Below are positions 8,048-15,472 of a stretch of 18,024 nucleotides of DNA, one piece after another (the first letter of the stretch is position 1; every line of letters starts with the position of its first letter). Origin of the DNA: Porphyromonadaceae bacterium UBA4277 (GTDB lineage: Bacteria; Bacteroidota; Bacteroidia; Bacteroidales; Muribaculaceae); the NCBI GenBank assembly GCA_002395965.1, contig DGVT01000071.1, forward strand, positions 1 through 18,024, given 5' to 3'. The position numbers and the translations under genes were made by a program. The notes below the pieces were generated by a model. It was not told the origin of the DNA. It made no database searches and saw nothing but the letters and a program-made list of their open reading frames with translations.

Positions 8048-8932
8048 ATGGAAAAGAAAATAATTCCTGATTCCGAACTCATCATCAATGACGATGGCTC
8101 AGTGTTCCACATCCACTTGCGCCCCGACCAGCTGTGCGACAACATAATCATCTGCGGCGACCCCGGGCGGGTTAACATGATTGCTTCTTACTTCGATACT
8201 AAGGACTTCGAGGTGTCGAGTCGCGAATTTCATACGATAGGCGGAACCTATCACGGCAAGCCTATCATGGCATTATCGCATGGCATAGGTGGTGATAATA
8301 TCGACATTGTCATGACCGAGCTTGATGCCCTGGCCAACGTCGATTTCTCAACGCGTATGCCAAAAGATGAGCACCGCACGCTCAACATCGTGCGCGTTGG
8401 CACCAGTGGCGGTCTGCAGCCCTATGTGCCCGTTGGCACCAGTGTGATTGCCACTAAGGCATTAGGCTTCGACGGAGTGCTGAACTACTATGCACAGCGC
8501 AACGCCGTGAGTGACCTGGACTTTGAGCGCGAGTTCTGCAAGTTTGTTAATTGGAACCCGCTATTTGCCAAGCCCTATGTCGTGGATGCCGACCCATGGC
8601 TCGTGGAGCGTATTGGCCGCGACGACATGGTGCGAGGCTACACGATATCGGCCGTGGGCTTCTATGGCCCGCAGGGGCGCGAAGTGCGTGCCCGCCTGGC
8701 CGAGCCTGAACTGAACCACCGCATCGAAGCATTTGAGTATGCCGGTGGGCACATCACAAACTATGAGATGGAGAGTGCGGCATTGCAAGGCCTGGCCCGC
8801 ATTTTAGGGCATCGTGCAATGACGGTGTGCTCGATTATTGCTAATCGTGTCGCAACCGAGGCTAATCCCAATTACAAGACAGCCGTCAACGACCTCATAG
8901 CTACCGTTATTGCTCGTCTCATCGATGATTGA
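8048..8932 (+). CDS. Nucleoside phosphorylase, uridine phosphorylase-like
   Basis: This is a member of the PNP/UDP phosphorylase superfamily (NP-I), which splits a nucleoside with phosphate to give a free base and ribose 1-phosphate in the cytoplasm. The 294 residues contain the phosphate-binding GDPGR (37-41) and the core TSGGLQPYVPVGTSVIAT. The ribose-binding motif NYEMESAAL follows, with E240, M241 and E242. The last motif and overall layout favour uridine phosphorylase over purine enzymes, but the substrate cannot be fixed from sequence alone. At about 290 residues it is somewhat longer than the E. coli Udp type, as is common for Bacteroidota homologues. It stands alone, with its own promoter and a terminator 58 bp after the stop. 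Confidence 0.88.
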   Translation: MEKKIIPDSELIINDDGSVFHIHLRPDQLCDNIIICGDPGRVNMIASYFDTKDFEVSSREFHTIGGTYHGKPIMALSHGIGGDNIDIVMTELDALANVDFSTRMPKDEHRTLNIVRVGTSGGLQPYVPVGTSVIATKALGFDGVLNYYAQRNAVSDLDFEREFCKFVNWNPLFAKPYVVDADPWLVERIGRDDMVRGYTISAVGFYGPQGREVRARLAEPELNHRIEAFEYAGGHITNYEMESAALQGLARILGHRAMTVCSIIANRVATEANPNYKTAVNDLIATVIARLIDD

Positions 8933-8989
8933 CGTAGTGCTGGCGAGTGCGCGGCAGCATCGTGTGCATTGAGTGTGATTAGATGCAAA

Positions 8990-9025
8990 AAGTCACGTCC
9001 GGTGAGGGCGTGACTTAATTTTTTG
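8990..9025. terminator. Bidirectional terminator between converging genes
   Basis: AAGTCACG (8990-8997) and CGTGACTT (9009-9016) form a perfect 8-bp stem, with inner CC/GG pairing in the loop. On the + strand it is followed by AATTTTTTGG, ending the nucleoside phosphorylase mRNA. On the - strand it is followed by TTTTTGC, ending a transcript from the small ORF at 9173-9054. T-rich tails on both sides imply a gene on each side. Confidence 0.8.
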
Positions 9026-9053
9026 GCTTTGCGGGAGATTAATGCTTCCAAGT

Positions 9054-9173
9054 TCAGTTGACAATGAGTCCGCCAAGTCCCACAGTGAGCAACGGGTTGA
9101 ACGTATAAACACGTGCAAACTGCTTGATAAACTCTACGGTAGCCTTTTTTGGGCGTGGATCAACTTGTTGCAT
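9054..9173 (-). CDS. Small 39-aa protein, function unknown
   Basis: This short reverse-strand ORF encodes 39 residues, starting MQQVDPRPKKATVEFIKQF, then ARVYTFNPLLTVG, and ending LGGLIVN. Three things support it. The start codon is preceded by GAGGAGACGAGC, a purine-rich Shine-Dalgarno-like site unusual for this window. A bidirectional terminator lies 38 bp after the stop, with a U-tract on this strand. The peptide also has ordinary composition: a basic amphipathic helix (about 8-23) and a Gly/Leu-rich tail. I have a vague memory of similar short Bacteroidales proteins containing EF(I/L)xQFAR, but I cannot name a family. No exact TAnnTTTG box is visible upstream on this strand; CCAGTTTG at about 9223-9230 is the closest. 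The overlapping + strand frame (9042-9251) is judged spurious. Confidence 0.6.
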   Translation of the reverse strand: MQQVDPRPKKATVEFIKQFARVYTFNPLLTVGLGGLIVN

Positions 9174-9656
9174 GCTCGTCTCCTCGTTTTTAATTTGAGT
9201 AGAGGTTTTTTGCATAGGCAAACTGGTTTTAGAGTTAATACATACATATAACGCTATCTTAGCTCGCTTATTATGTAGGCACTACGTTTTTCAGTTATTT
9301 TCACATTTTGCCGCAAAATGGAGTGTCAATTCAGCAATTCACTTTAAGCAGCTAATATTTTTTGATTTATTATCGTCCGGTGAAAATTAATATTAGCAGT
9401 AGAAAGTGGAACTATTCGGACGAAAGTAAAATATCGACTTTTGATACACTTTCAAGCTGTCGCGGCTTGTTATTGTTGTTGTTCGACAATGGCCGAGTGA
9501 TGCGTAAAAAGGCTTAAATGTAAATGAAGGTTAAAGTTTCGAGTGATATTAAACTTTTCCTGTTTTTCTGAGTCAGTATAGTGTAATTATTTTATAGCTT
9601 CAAACATTCATACAACTGACTTTTTCTTAATAAAACATTTTGCCGTGTCATTAATC

Positions 9657-9728
9657 TGTGTCACAATGCAGAACACGACACACTATAGAGCCTCACAATA
9701 ATTCACAGTTGCGAGGCTTTATTTTTTG
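9657..9728 (+). ncRNA. Candidate small-transcript 3' end: two hairpins and a U-tract
   Basis: The first hairpin pairs TGTGTC (9657-9662) with GACACA (9677-9682). The second pairs TAGAGCCTC (9686-9694) with GAGGCTTTA (9713-9721), including one G-U pair, and is followed by TTTTTT. The second is a convincing + strand intrinsic terminator. The nearest + strand gene upstream already ends at its own terminator near 9025, so this one probably ends an unlisted short RNA starting somewhere in 9240-9650. No exact promoter was found, and the 5' end is unknown. Confidence 0.4.
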
Positions 9729-9779
9729 CAAATATAGTTTTTTTGGCTCGGTAAATGCTGGATTTTCACAATAAGTTAG

Positions 9780-9787
9780 TAACTTTG
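9780..9787 (+). promoter_or_regulatory. -7 promoter element for the 67-aa protein gene
   Basis: TAACTTTG is an exact TAnnTTTG match, 27 bp before the ATG at 9815. It is the same octamer as in the promoter at 8012-8019. The -33 position has only CTGG near 9758, so the upstream element is weak. Confidence 0.45.
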
Positions 9788-9814
9788 CACTCGTAATGTA
9801 AAAGAAAACCGATT

Positions 9815-10018
9815 ATGAAAGCAAATCTGTATAACGAAGTGGAGCAACCCATCGAGCCCATAGATGAACATAAAATGGCAATAGCTGCCGAGCGCCCGGC
9901 GCCTGTTGATGCCCCAAAGCAAGAACTGTATATCGTGGATTATAAGACGCTGGTTAAGCCCACCCTGATAGCACTGGTGATTTTTGGAGTTTGGGCTGTG
10001 GCCACATGGCTGCTGTAA
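9815..10018 (+). CDS. Small single-pass membrane protein, function unknown
   Basis: The product is 67 residues. The first ~46 are polar and acidic/proline-rich (EVEQPIEPIDEHK, ERPAPVDAPKQ). They are followed by a conserved-looking YIVDYKTLVKP and one membrane helix (about 48-67, TLIALVIFGVWAVATWLL) that runs to the last residue. With no signal peptide and the helix at the extreme C-terminus, it looks tail-anchored with the N-terminus in the cytoplasm; this topology is inferred. A -7 box stands 27 bp upstream and a terminator precedes it at 9728, so it is probably its own transcription unit. An AT-only hairpin with A/T runs follows near 10056-10081. I do not recognise the family. Confidence 0.7.
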   Translation: MKANLYNEVEQPIEPIDEHKMAIAAERPAPVDAPKQELYIVDYKTLVKPTLIALVIFGVWAVATWLL

Positions 10019-10094
10019 TGTGTTGTGAGTGTGCATATTATTGCCGCAGGCCTTTTTTGATGAAAATTTTTTTCAAAAAAAGTTGCTAAAATAT

Positions 10095-10125
10095 TTTGCC
10101 AATTCACCGAAAAGCAGTAATTTTG
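10095..10125 (+). promoter_or_regulatory. Consensus promoter of tRNA-Arg
   Basis: TTTG (10095-10098) and TAATTTTG (10118-10125) are separated by 19 nt, an exact match to the Bacteroidota consensus. Transcription should start about 15 nt before the mature tRNA 5' end at 10147. Confidence 0.75.
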
Positions 10126-10146
10126 CACTCGCAATAAGGAAATAAC

Positions 10147-10220
10147 GGCTCCCTAGCTCAACTGAATAGAGCATCTGACTACGGATCAGAAGGTTGTGGG
10201 TTTGAATCCCGCGGGAGTCA
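10147..10220 (+). tRNA. tRNA-Arg (anticodon ACG)
   Basis: A complete cloverleaf can be folded by eye. The acceptor stem GGCTCCC pairs with GGGAGTC (one G-U), and the D-stem is GCTC/GAGC. The anticodon stem TCTGA/TCAGA carries loop CTACGGA, with anticodon ACG. The T-arm is GTGGG-TTTGAAT-CCCGC and the discriminator base is A. The CCA end is not encoded, as is usual in this phylum. ACG would be edited to ICG and read CGU/CGC/CGA codons. Confidence 0.97.
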
Positions 10221-10279
10221 CAAAGAGAAATATCTCAGCTGAAAGTTTACTTTCAAGCTGAGATTTTTTCTTTGTGTAT
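10218..10279 (+). terminator. Long terminator hairpin after tRNA-Arg
   Basis: ATCTCAGCTGAAAG (10232-10245) pairs with CTTTCAAGCTGAGAT (10250-10264), with one bulged A, and is followed by TTTTTTC. Flanking CACAAAG and CTTTGTG can extend the stem, giving one of the strongest terminators in the window. Confidence 0.85.
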
Positions 10280-10309
10280 CTCGGCCCGTGGCAGGGCAGG
10301 GATGCAGCG

Positions 10310-10342
10310 CGCGAAAATTCTGCAGTTTGCAGAGATTTTACG
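10310..10342. repeat. Isolated imperfect hairpin
   Basis: TCTGCA-GTT-TGCAGA (10319-10333) is extended by AAAAT/ATTTT across a bulged G and by GCG/CGC. No U-tract follows. It sits at the start of the noncoding region that holds the REP-like array and may be another mobile or REP-type palindrome. Confidence 0.45.
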
Positions 10343-10347
10343 CACCT

Positions 10348-10919
10348 CCCACTGCTTCGGGCGCACTCCCCCTGCACCGCGGAATGGCCGCCTGCCGGCG
10401 GGAAATTAATCATAATTTAATTCAGAATTAAACAGATAGATATTCTTGGAAAATTTGTTTATAATTTGAATAATTTCCCACGCAAAGCGTGGTCACTTTT
10501 CTCCGGCGCACTCCACTACCATTGTGTGTACTCCCACTGCTTCGGGCACACTCCCCCTGACCCCCTCTAACTTAGAGGGGGAGCTGACGCGCGTGATAAC
10601 TCGCTGATTTGATGATGCTTTCCCCTACGCCCCCATTGCTTCGGGCACACTCCCCCTGGCCCCCTCTAACTTAGAGGGGGAGCTGACGCGCGTGATAACT
10701 CGCTGATTTGATGATGCTTTCCACTACGCCCCCACTGCTTCGGGCACTCCACTGCTTCGGGCACACTCCCCCTGACCCCCTCTAACTTAGAGGGGGAGCT
10801 GGCGCGCGTGATAACTCGTTGATTTGATGATGCTTTCCGCTACGCCCCCACATCTTCTGGTACTCCACTGCTTCGGGCACACTCCCCCTGACCCCCTCTA
10901 ACTTAGAGGGGGAGCTGAC
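10348..10919. repeat. REP-like hairpin array (four main copies plus degenerate relatives)
   Basis: Four copies of a palindrome with 10-bp arms CCCCCTCTAA / TTAGAGGGGG around one C lie at 10561-10581, 10660-10680, 10776-10796 and 10892-10912. Their spacing is 99, 116 and 116 bp. Each is preceded by a conserved (C)TGCTTCGGGC(A/G)CACTCCCCCTG block. The first three are followed by GAGCTG(A/G)CGCGCGTGATAA, then CTCG(C/T)TGATTTGATG and ATGCTTTCC. The 17-bp difference in period comes from a duplicated CTGCTTCGGGCACTCCA-type segment. An older relative without the palindrome is at 10348-10374. A separate short hairpin CCACGC-AAA-GCGTGG lies at 10478-10492. The array fills the gap between the convergent tRNA and the PHP-domain gene and has no coding potential that I trust. 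Confidence 0.85.
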
Positions 10920-10979
10920 GCATGGATCTGCGCACTGGGGGGCTGGCGGCTTGCTGGCTTGCCTCGGGGTGGGCTATGG

Positions 10980-11798
10980 CTAACAGAGCTTGAGGAGTTG
11001 CAACGCTTCGGGGCGGCCGCTGTCGATGAGGGCTGGGTAGTGGGCGTCGCTGTTGACGATGATGGGAGCGTTGTATTTCTTTAGCAAGGGAAAATATTTC
11101 TGGTTTGGGAAGAAGCGGTTGTGCTGCTGCCACGCCTTAGTGTTGATCTCTATGATATAGCCGTGGTCGAGTATTGCCTCGAGCAGGTTGATTACAAGTC
11201 GGTCATACCACGGCTGTTGATCAATGCCGGTGCTGTAAAGACTTGCATTAAGTCCAATCTTGTCGAAGTGGCCGATGATGTCGAAGCCTCCGGTTTCTAC
11301 CATCAGCATTTGCTGGTTAAAATAGGATTTCACCACGGCCTCGATGTCGCCGTGAAAGTAGAGGCTCATTTTAGGCTTGAATCGCTCGAACCGGCCGTCG
11401 ATGTCAATGTATTGATCGGTGTCGTCGAATGCCGGAATAAAATGCACTGAGCCTATGCGGTAGTCGAGTTGTGCAGCCATGGTGCTTTGGGTGAGTTCGG
11501 TAAATTGCCGGGTGTTGAGAAAATCCATTTCCATTCCGGCATAGATGTGTATGGCGCTTGCATGGATGGCTTGCATGCGTCTCACCTCGTTGACGAATGG
11601 CACGACGTCGGCCCGACTCATGTTGCATGGCGACTCAACGTTGAGCGGTCCGTGTGGCGTGAATCCCAGGTGCTTGAATTGGCGGTTGACGGCTTCTTCG
11701 ACAAATTCTTGGATTGTAGCGTGTCCGTCGCAGAACTGGGTGTGAGTGTGGAAGTTGTAGGAGTGGGTGGATGATGTAATGGCGCTGAAGTTGATCAT
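10980..11798 (-). CDS. PHP-domain phosphoesterase, histidinol-phosphatase-like
   Basis: The 272-residue protein belongs to the polymerase-and-histidinol-phosphatase (PHP) metal-dependent phosphoesterases. Metal-binding motifs are visible in order: H17-T-H19 and D24-G-H26 within HTHTQFCDGH, H49 in TPHGP, E90 in GMEMDF, later H residues in GSVHFI and IIGHFDKI, and the terminal NSDAHYP. This layout fits the HisJ-type histidinol-phosphatase group (histidinol phosphate to histidinol). No other histidine-biosynthesis gene is nearby, so another phosphomonoester substrate is possible. It starts 22 bp after the mutL stop and is the last gene of the reverse-strand operon. Its 3' end faces the REP-like array, with no conventional terminator seen. 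Confidence 0.82.
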   Translation of the reverse strand: MINFSAITSSTHSYNFHTHTQFCDGHATIQEFVEEAVNRQFKHLGFTPHGPLNVESPCNMSRADVVPFVNEVRRMQAIHASAIHIYAGMEMDFLNTRQFTELTQSTMAAQLDYRIGSVHFIPAFDDTDQYIDIDGRFERFKPKMSLYFHGDIEAVVKSYFNQQMLMVETGGFDIIGHFDKIGLNASLYSTGIDQQPWYDRLVINLLEAILDHGYIIEINTKAWQQHNRFFPNQKYFPLLKKYNAPIIVNSDAHYPALIDSGRPEALQLLKLC

Positions 11799-11820
11799 GT
11801 GAAAAATGTGTGGAGGAGTG

Positions 11821-13710
11821 TCAGAAAAGTTTGCTTATGTGGTCATTGGGGATGACAACCATGACTGTGCGTCCGTCGGGGGTGTAGTTGGGGTTGGGAA
11901 GCGATAGCAGTTCGGCCGTGAGCAGGTCCATTTCTTGTTGTGACAGTCGCCGGCCGTAGGGGATTGCTGCAGCGTTGGCAATCTTGAGTGTTATTTGCTC
12001 GATGATGCGGTTTTTAAGTGGTGTTCCGCCGTCGTCGATAGAGTTGATGACTTGCAGGATGATGTCGTTGGCATTGGTTCCTTCGATTCCCGATGGTATG
12101 GCCGTTACGGCCCAGTCGTTGTTGCCGAGTTGTGAAATCACAAATCCTATTTCCTCAAGGTCGTTAACCAGGCTGCACATCATCACGTTCTGGGCGCTGT
12201 CGAGGTGCAGGACTTCGGGGAAGAGGATGCTCTGTGATGTTATGGAATGCTTGGTGATTTGCTGAATGTATCGGGCAAAGAGCACCGCCACGTGTGCCCG
12301 GTGCTGGTCGATCACCATCAGTCCCGACTTGATGGGCGTGACGATGTAGTGGCCGTTGAGCTGTGCATAGACGGCCGAGTCGAAGTCGCTGCCGGTGATG
12401 CCCATGTCAACTTGTTGTGGTTCTTGCTGCTGTGTGGCATCGTCTTGCCCGGGTTGTAGCGTGAGGAAGTTGTCGCCCGGTGCCGATGCGTCGTTGCTAT
12501 GTGTCGTGCCGTCGGCATGGGTGCGTTTTTGCTCGAAGTTGCGATACAGCTGGTCCCAGTCAACGGCGTGCTGCTTGTAGGACTGCCTGAAGCTGTCGTC
12601 TTGCTTGAAGGGGTTGTAGGTCTTGTCAACATCGATTTTGGGCGGTGCCACGTTGATGCCATCGTGATAGGCCGGTATTGAGGGGGCACCTTGCTGGTCG
12701 AAGTCGATCGACGGCACTTCGTTGAACCGTCCGAGCGACTCCTTGATGCCGGCAGCCAGGATTTGCCAGATGGGGGCTTCGTTCTCAAACTTTATCTCGG
12801 TCTTGGTGGGGTGGATGTTCACGTCGATTGATTGCGGATCCACCTCGAAGACGAGGAAATAGTTGGGCTGCTCGTCGCCGGGGATGAGCTGCTCGTAGCA
12901 GTTGAGCACGGCCTTGTGAAAGTAGGGGTGGCGCATAAATCGCCCGTTGACGAAGAAGTACTGCAGTGCGTTGCGCTTGCGAGCATTCTCGGGCTTTCCC
13001 ACATAGCCGTGGACGCGCACTATCGATGTGCTGATGTTGACCGGGATGAGTTGTGTCTCAAGGTTCTTGCCCATGAGTGCGGCGATGCGCTGTAGCAAAT
13101 TGCCCGGCGAGAGCTTGTACATCACGTTGCCATTGTGCATTAGGGTGAATTCTACGCCCGTATTGACCAGTGCCAGTTTCTCAAATTCCTTGACAATGTT
13201 GCTTAGTTCCACCTGATTGCTCTTGAGAAACTTGCGTCGTGCCGGAACGTTAAAGAACAGGTTCTTGATCATGAAGTTGGAGCCGGCAGGGCACATGTCG
13301 GGTTCCTGGCTCTCACATTTTGAGGCATTGATAATGAGCTTAGTGCCTAATTGTGCGTCGTGTGTGCGTGTGCGCAGCTCCACCTGTGCAATGGCAGCAA
13401 TCGAAGCCAGTGCTTCGCCCCTGAATCCCATGGTGTGCAGGCTGAACAAGTCGTCGGCTTGCCTGATTTTGGATGTGCTGTGTCGCTCAAAGGCCAGTCG
13501 TGCATCGGTCTCGGTCATTCCAGTGCCGTTGTCGATAATCTGGATGAGAGTTCGCCCGGCATCTTTAAGGATGATTTGAACTGATGTGGCTTGTGCGTCG
13601 ATGGCATTCTCCACAAGTTCTTTGATAACCGATGCCGGTCGCTGTATCACTTCGCCGGCGGCTATTTGATTGGCCACCGAGTCGGGCAGTAGTTTAATGA
13701 CGTCGCTCAT
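11821..13710 (-). CDS. mutL: DNA mismatch repair protein MutL
   Basis: MutL is the GHKL-ATPase matchmaker that links MutS mismatch recognition to strand removal. The 629 residues show the ATPase motifs ENAIDA (34-39), DNGTGM (60-65), ERHSTSKI (75-82) and GFRGEAL (95-101). A polar, Gln/Asp-rich linker (about 345-435) leads to the C-terminal dimerisation domain. There the region matching the endonuclease motif DQHAxxExxxxE reads DQHRAHVAVLFA (468-479), with both glutamates replaced. The CPHGRP-like zinc motif is replaced by YTPDGRT near the C-terminus. It therefore looks like an endonuclease-less MutL, as in E. coli. Its start codon overlaps the stop of the OstA-like gene (ATGA), implying translational coupling. 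Confidence 0.96.
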   Translation of the reverse strand: MSDVIKLLPDSVANQIAAGEVIQRPASVIKELVENAIDAQATSVQIILKDAGRTLIQIIDNGTGMTETDARLAFERHSTSKIRQADDLFSLHTMGFRGEALASIAAIAQVELRTRTHDAQLGTKLIINASKCESQEPDMCPAGSNFMIKNLFFNVPARRKFLKSNQVELSNIVKEFEKLALVNTGVEFTLMHNGNVMYKLSPGNLLQRIAALMGKNLETQLIPVNISTSIVRVHGYVGKPENARKRNALQYFFVNGRFMRHPYFHKAVLNCYEQLIPGDEQPNYFLVFEVDPQSIDVNIHPTKTEIKFENEAPIWQILAAGIKESLGRFNEVPSIDFDQQGAPSIPAYHDGINVAPPKIDVDKTYNPFKQDDSFRQSYKQHAVDWDQLYRNFEQKRTHADGTTHSNDASAPGDNFLTLQPGQDDATQQQEPQQVDMGITGSDFDSAVYAQLNGHYIVTPIKSGLMVIDQHRAHVAVLFARYIQQITKHSITSQSILFPEVLHLDSAQNVMMCSLVNDLEEIGFVISQLGNNDWAVTAIPSGIEGTNANDIILQVINSIDDGGTPLKNRIIEQITLKIANAAAIPYGRRLSQQEMDLLTAELLSLPNPNYTPDGRTVMVVIPNDHISKLF

Positions 13711-15425
13711 TGCTTGGGTGCTTGGTTGGTATTAAGTGATGATGATAACGAACGCCGTCCGCTTGCCGGCAATGCGATTGTTGCCTGGCGGAAGATGTCG
13801 TCGGGCGAAGCCGGTCTTGCCTCGCCATACCACCGGAATTGCGGTAGATACAGTTGTGAGCGTTTGAGCAGATAGAGCGGTGTAACCTCGCCTTGCACAT
13901 CGGGCCACATCGAGGCCTTCTCCACTTCCTGCTTGGGTTTGAGAAGCAGCTGCAGGTAGCTTGCTTCGGCTGTTATCTGCTTGTTATAGGTGGAGTCTTC
14001 CTCCTGGGGATACATAATGAGCATCACGTTGCCGTTGGCGTCGAGGCGCCGCAGTTCCTTGTTATGGAAATATGCCTTCATTTTCTTGCCGCTCAGCTGG
14101 TCGTAGTAGTCTTCGCCCAGGTGCTGTGTCATGAAGCCGAAGTTGGGCAGAGTGGCCCAGTCGGCTGCCGAGTCGTTGAGGTGAAGGTTTATTTCCTCGC
14201 CACTCACTTGCCGCTCGTCGCTCCACACGACAGCATTGCGATACATGTTGATGATGGTGTCGGCCTCCGAGAGCTGCAATGAGTCGCAGATGCCTTGCAC
14301 GTCTGAGCGGTAGAACCTCACGGCATTGAAAGCCCTGAGGATGCGCACCGAGTCGTCGTTGAGCAGTGTGCACAGTGTGTCGGCATGCAGGTAAACGGTG
14401 TCCTTCTGCGAGAACTCCCGGGCGCGCGCGTGACGTGTGACGTAGGAGTAGTGTGCGTTGTCGTCGTGGTAGCCGAAGTCGCCGTCGAGGATGACCTTGT
14501 TGTTAGGGTCGGTGATAACCACGTTGCCTCTTGCCTCGCCATAGTTTCGCTTGCGGTTGTAATACACGGTGTCGCCCACGAGCGTCTTGCCGTCTTTGGC
14601 ATTGATTTGCGACCGCTCATAGAGCGTAGCGTCGTCGGCACTGGTGTTGTACCAGCCGTTGGTGGTGACTATCGAGTTGCTATCGCTCAGAATGGTGGTC
14701 TGATCCACTATTGTGGCTATGTGCGATTGCAGGTTGTACTGTAACAGGTTGGTGAACATTTCATATTTGTCGTTGATCAGATGGACGTCGGTCGAGAACT
14801 CGGCCTGCTTTGTAGCGAGCTCATATCGTCCATACTGCGACGAGAGCTCGGTATTGTTGCGGTTATCCACTATCACGCCGCGGTTGAAATAGTAGCCCAC
14901 ATTCGACACCATGTCGTAGTCAAGGCTGTCGGTGACGAGTGTGGTGGAGCGGTTTTCGAGCCTAACGTTGTGGCGCAACTCGGCCACCTGGTCTTCGCCG
15001 TAGTAGTGCAGTACGTCGGCATAGACAAAGAGCGTGTCGCCCTGTGTCATGCGCACGTTGCCGAAGGCATCGAGCGAGCTGGTCTTGTCGTAGAAGTAGG
15101 CGCTGTCGCAGTACATGAACATGTCTCCGCGGCGGAAGCGCACGTTGCCTTTTAGGCGCTGGAAGTCGGTGCTGATGTTCTCGTCGGCGCTCAGCACGTC
15201 GGCATTCTCGAGAAATACTTTGTTCTTTTGGTAGCGGTTGGCCTTGGGTATCTGTGGCTGTATCTTGGCACTCTGCTTGGGGTGTGCTCCGGCTCTGGCA
15301 GCCCTCACGGGCTGAGTGGCCCACATGGTGGCAACGACAGCATTGGCCATCATGAGTGCGACGAGGCACAGGAAGGCGTGCTTGAGTCCCCTGCGATGTG
15401 ATGTGTGGTTATGTTTGCCGGTCAT
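13707..15425 (-). CDS. OstA-like protein (LptA/OstA fold)
   Basis: The 572-residue protein belongs to the OstA-like family of Bacteroidota, related to LptA and the N-terminal part of LptD, which carry lipopolysaccharide across the periplasm. A hydrophobic N-terminal segment (about 17-36) serves as a signal peptide or membrane anchor. A long series of beta-jellyroll strands follows, with recurrent patterns such as LKGNVRFRRGDMFMYCDSA, DAFGNVRM, LRHNVRL and ARGNVVITD. These are the glycine/asparagine turns typical of the OstA repeat. It is longer than E. coli LptA (about 185 residues) and lacks a recognisable LptD barrel. It lies 47 bp after the SurA-like gene, a natural partner in outer-membrane assembly, and overlaps mutL by 4 bp. 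Direct LPS transport is inferred from homology. Confidence 0.85.
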   Translation of the reverse strand: MTGKHNHTSHRRGLKHAFLCLVALMMANAVVATMWATQPVRAARAGAHPKQSAKIQPQIPKANRYQKNKVFLENADVLSADENISTDFQRLKGNVRFRRGDMFMYCDSAYFYDKTSSLDAFGNVRMTQGDTLFVYADVLHYYGEDQVAELRHNVRLENRSTTLVTDSLDYDMVSNVGYYFNRGVIVDNRNNTELSSQYGRYELATKQAEFSTDVHLINDKYEMFTNLLQYNLQSHIATIVDQTTILSDSNSIVTTNGWYNTSADDATLYERSQINAKDGKTLVGDTVYYNRKRNYGEARGNVVITDPNNKVILDGDFGYHDDNAHYSYVTRHARAREFSQKDTVYLHADTLCTLLNDDSVRILRAFNAVRFYRSDVQGICDSLQLSEADTIINMYRNAVVWSDERQVSGEEINLHLNDSAADWATLPNFGFMTQHLGEDYYDQLSGKKMKAYFHNKELRRLDANGNVMLIMYPQEEDSTYNKQITAEASYLQLLLKPKQEVEKASMWPDVQGEVTPLYLLKRSQLYLPQFRWYGEARPASPDDIFRQATIALPASGRRSLSSSLNTNQAPKQ

Positions 15426-15472
15426 GTCGGTGAGTGGGCGGTGTGTGAGCTTGTTGTGTGAGTGTTGAGAAA

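Larger units (their letters stand above)
9174..9814. other. Long AT-rich intergenic stretch
   Basis: About 640 bp without a supportable protein gene on either strand; all ATG-initiated frames here are very short. Visible items are as follows. A 9-bp inverted repeat pairs GCTAATATT (9351-9359) with AATATTAGC (9389-9397). A small hairpin CAAGC/GCTTG lies near 9453-9469. A direct 11-mer repeat ACATTTTGCCG occurs at 9303-9313 and 9635-9645. The hairpin pair and U-tract at 9657-9728 and the -7 box at 9780-9787 are listed separately. No known RNA motif was recognised. Confidence 0.5.

Noticed and set aside
9042..9251. A 69-codon + strand open frame after the nucleoside phosphorylase
   Set aside because: It overlaps the better supported reverse-strand 39-aa ORF, has no promoter or leader signal, starts 18 nt after a terminator, and its composition gives no recognisable fold.
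9351..9397. 9-bp inverted repeat GCTAATATT/AATATTAGC as a terminator or att site
   Set aside because: The arms are AT-rich with a 29-nt loop, no T-tract follows, and no mobile gene is near; it may be chance.
10348..10919. CRISPR array
   Set aside because: The repeats are about 100 bp units with conserved spacers and strong palindromes, not short identical repeats separated by unique spacers, and no cas genes are present.
10147..10979. Integrative element inserted at tRNA-Arg
   Set aside because: No integrase gene or duplicated tRNA 3' end is seen downstream; the region holds only a terminator and the repeat array.
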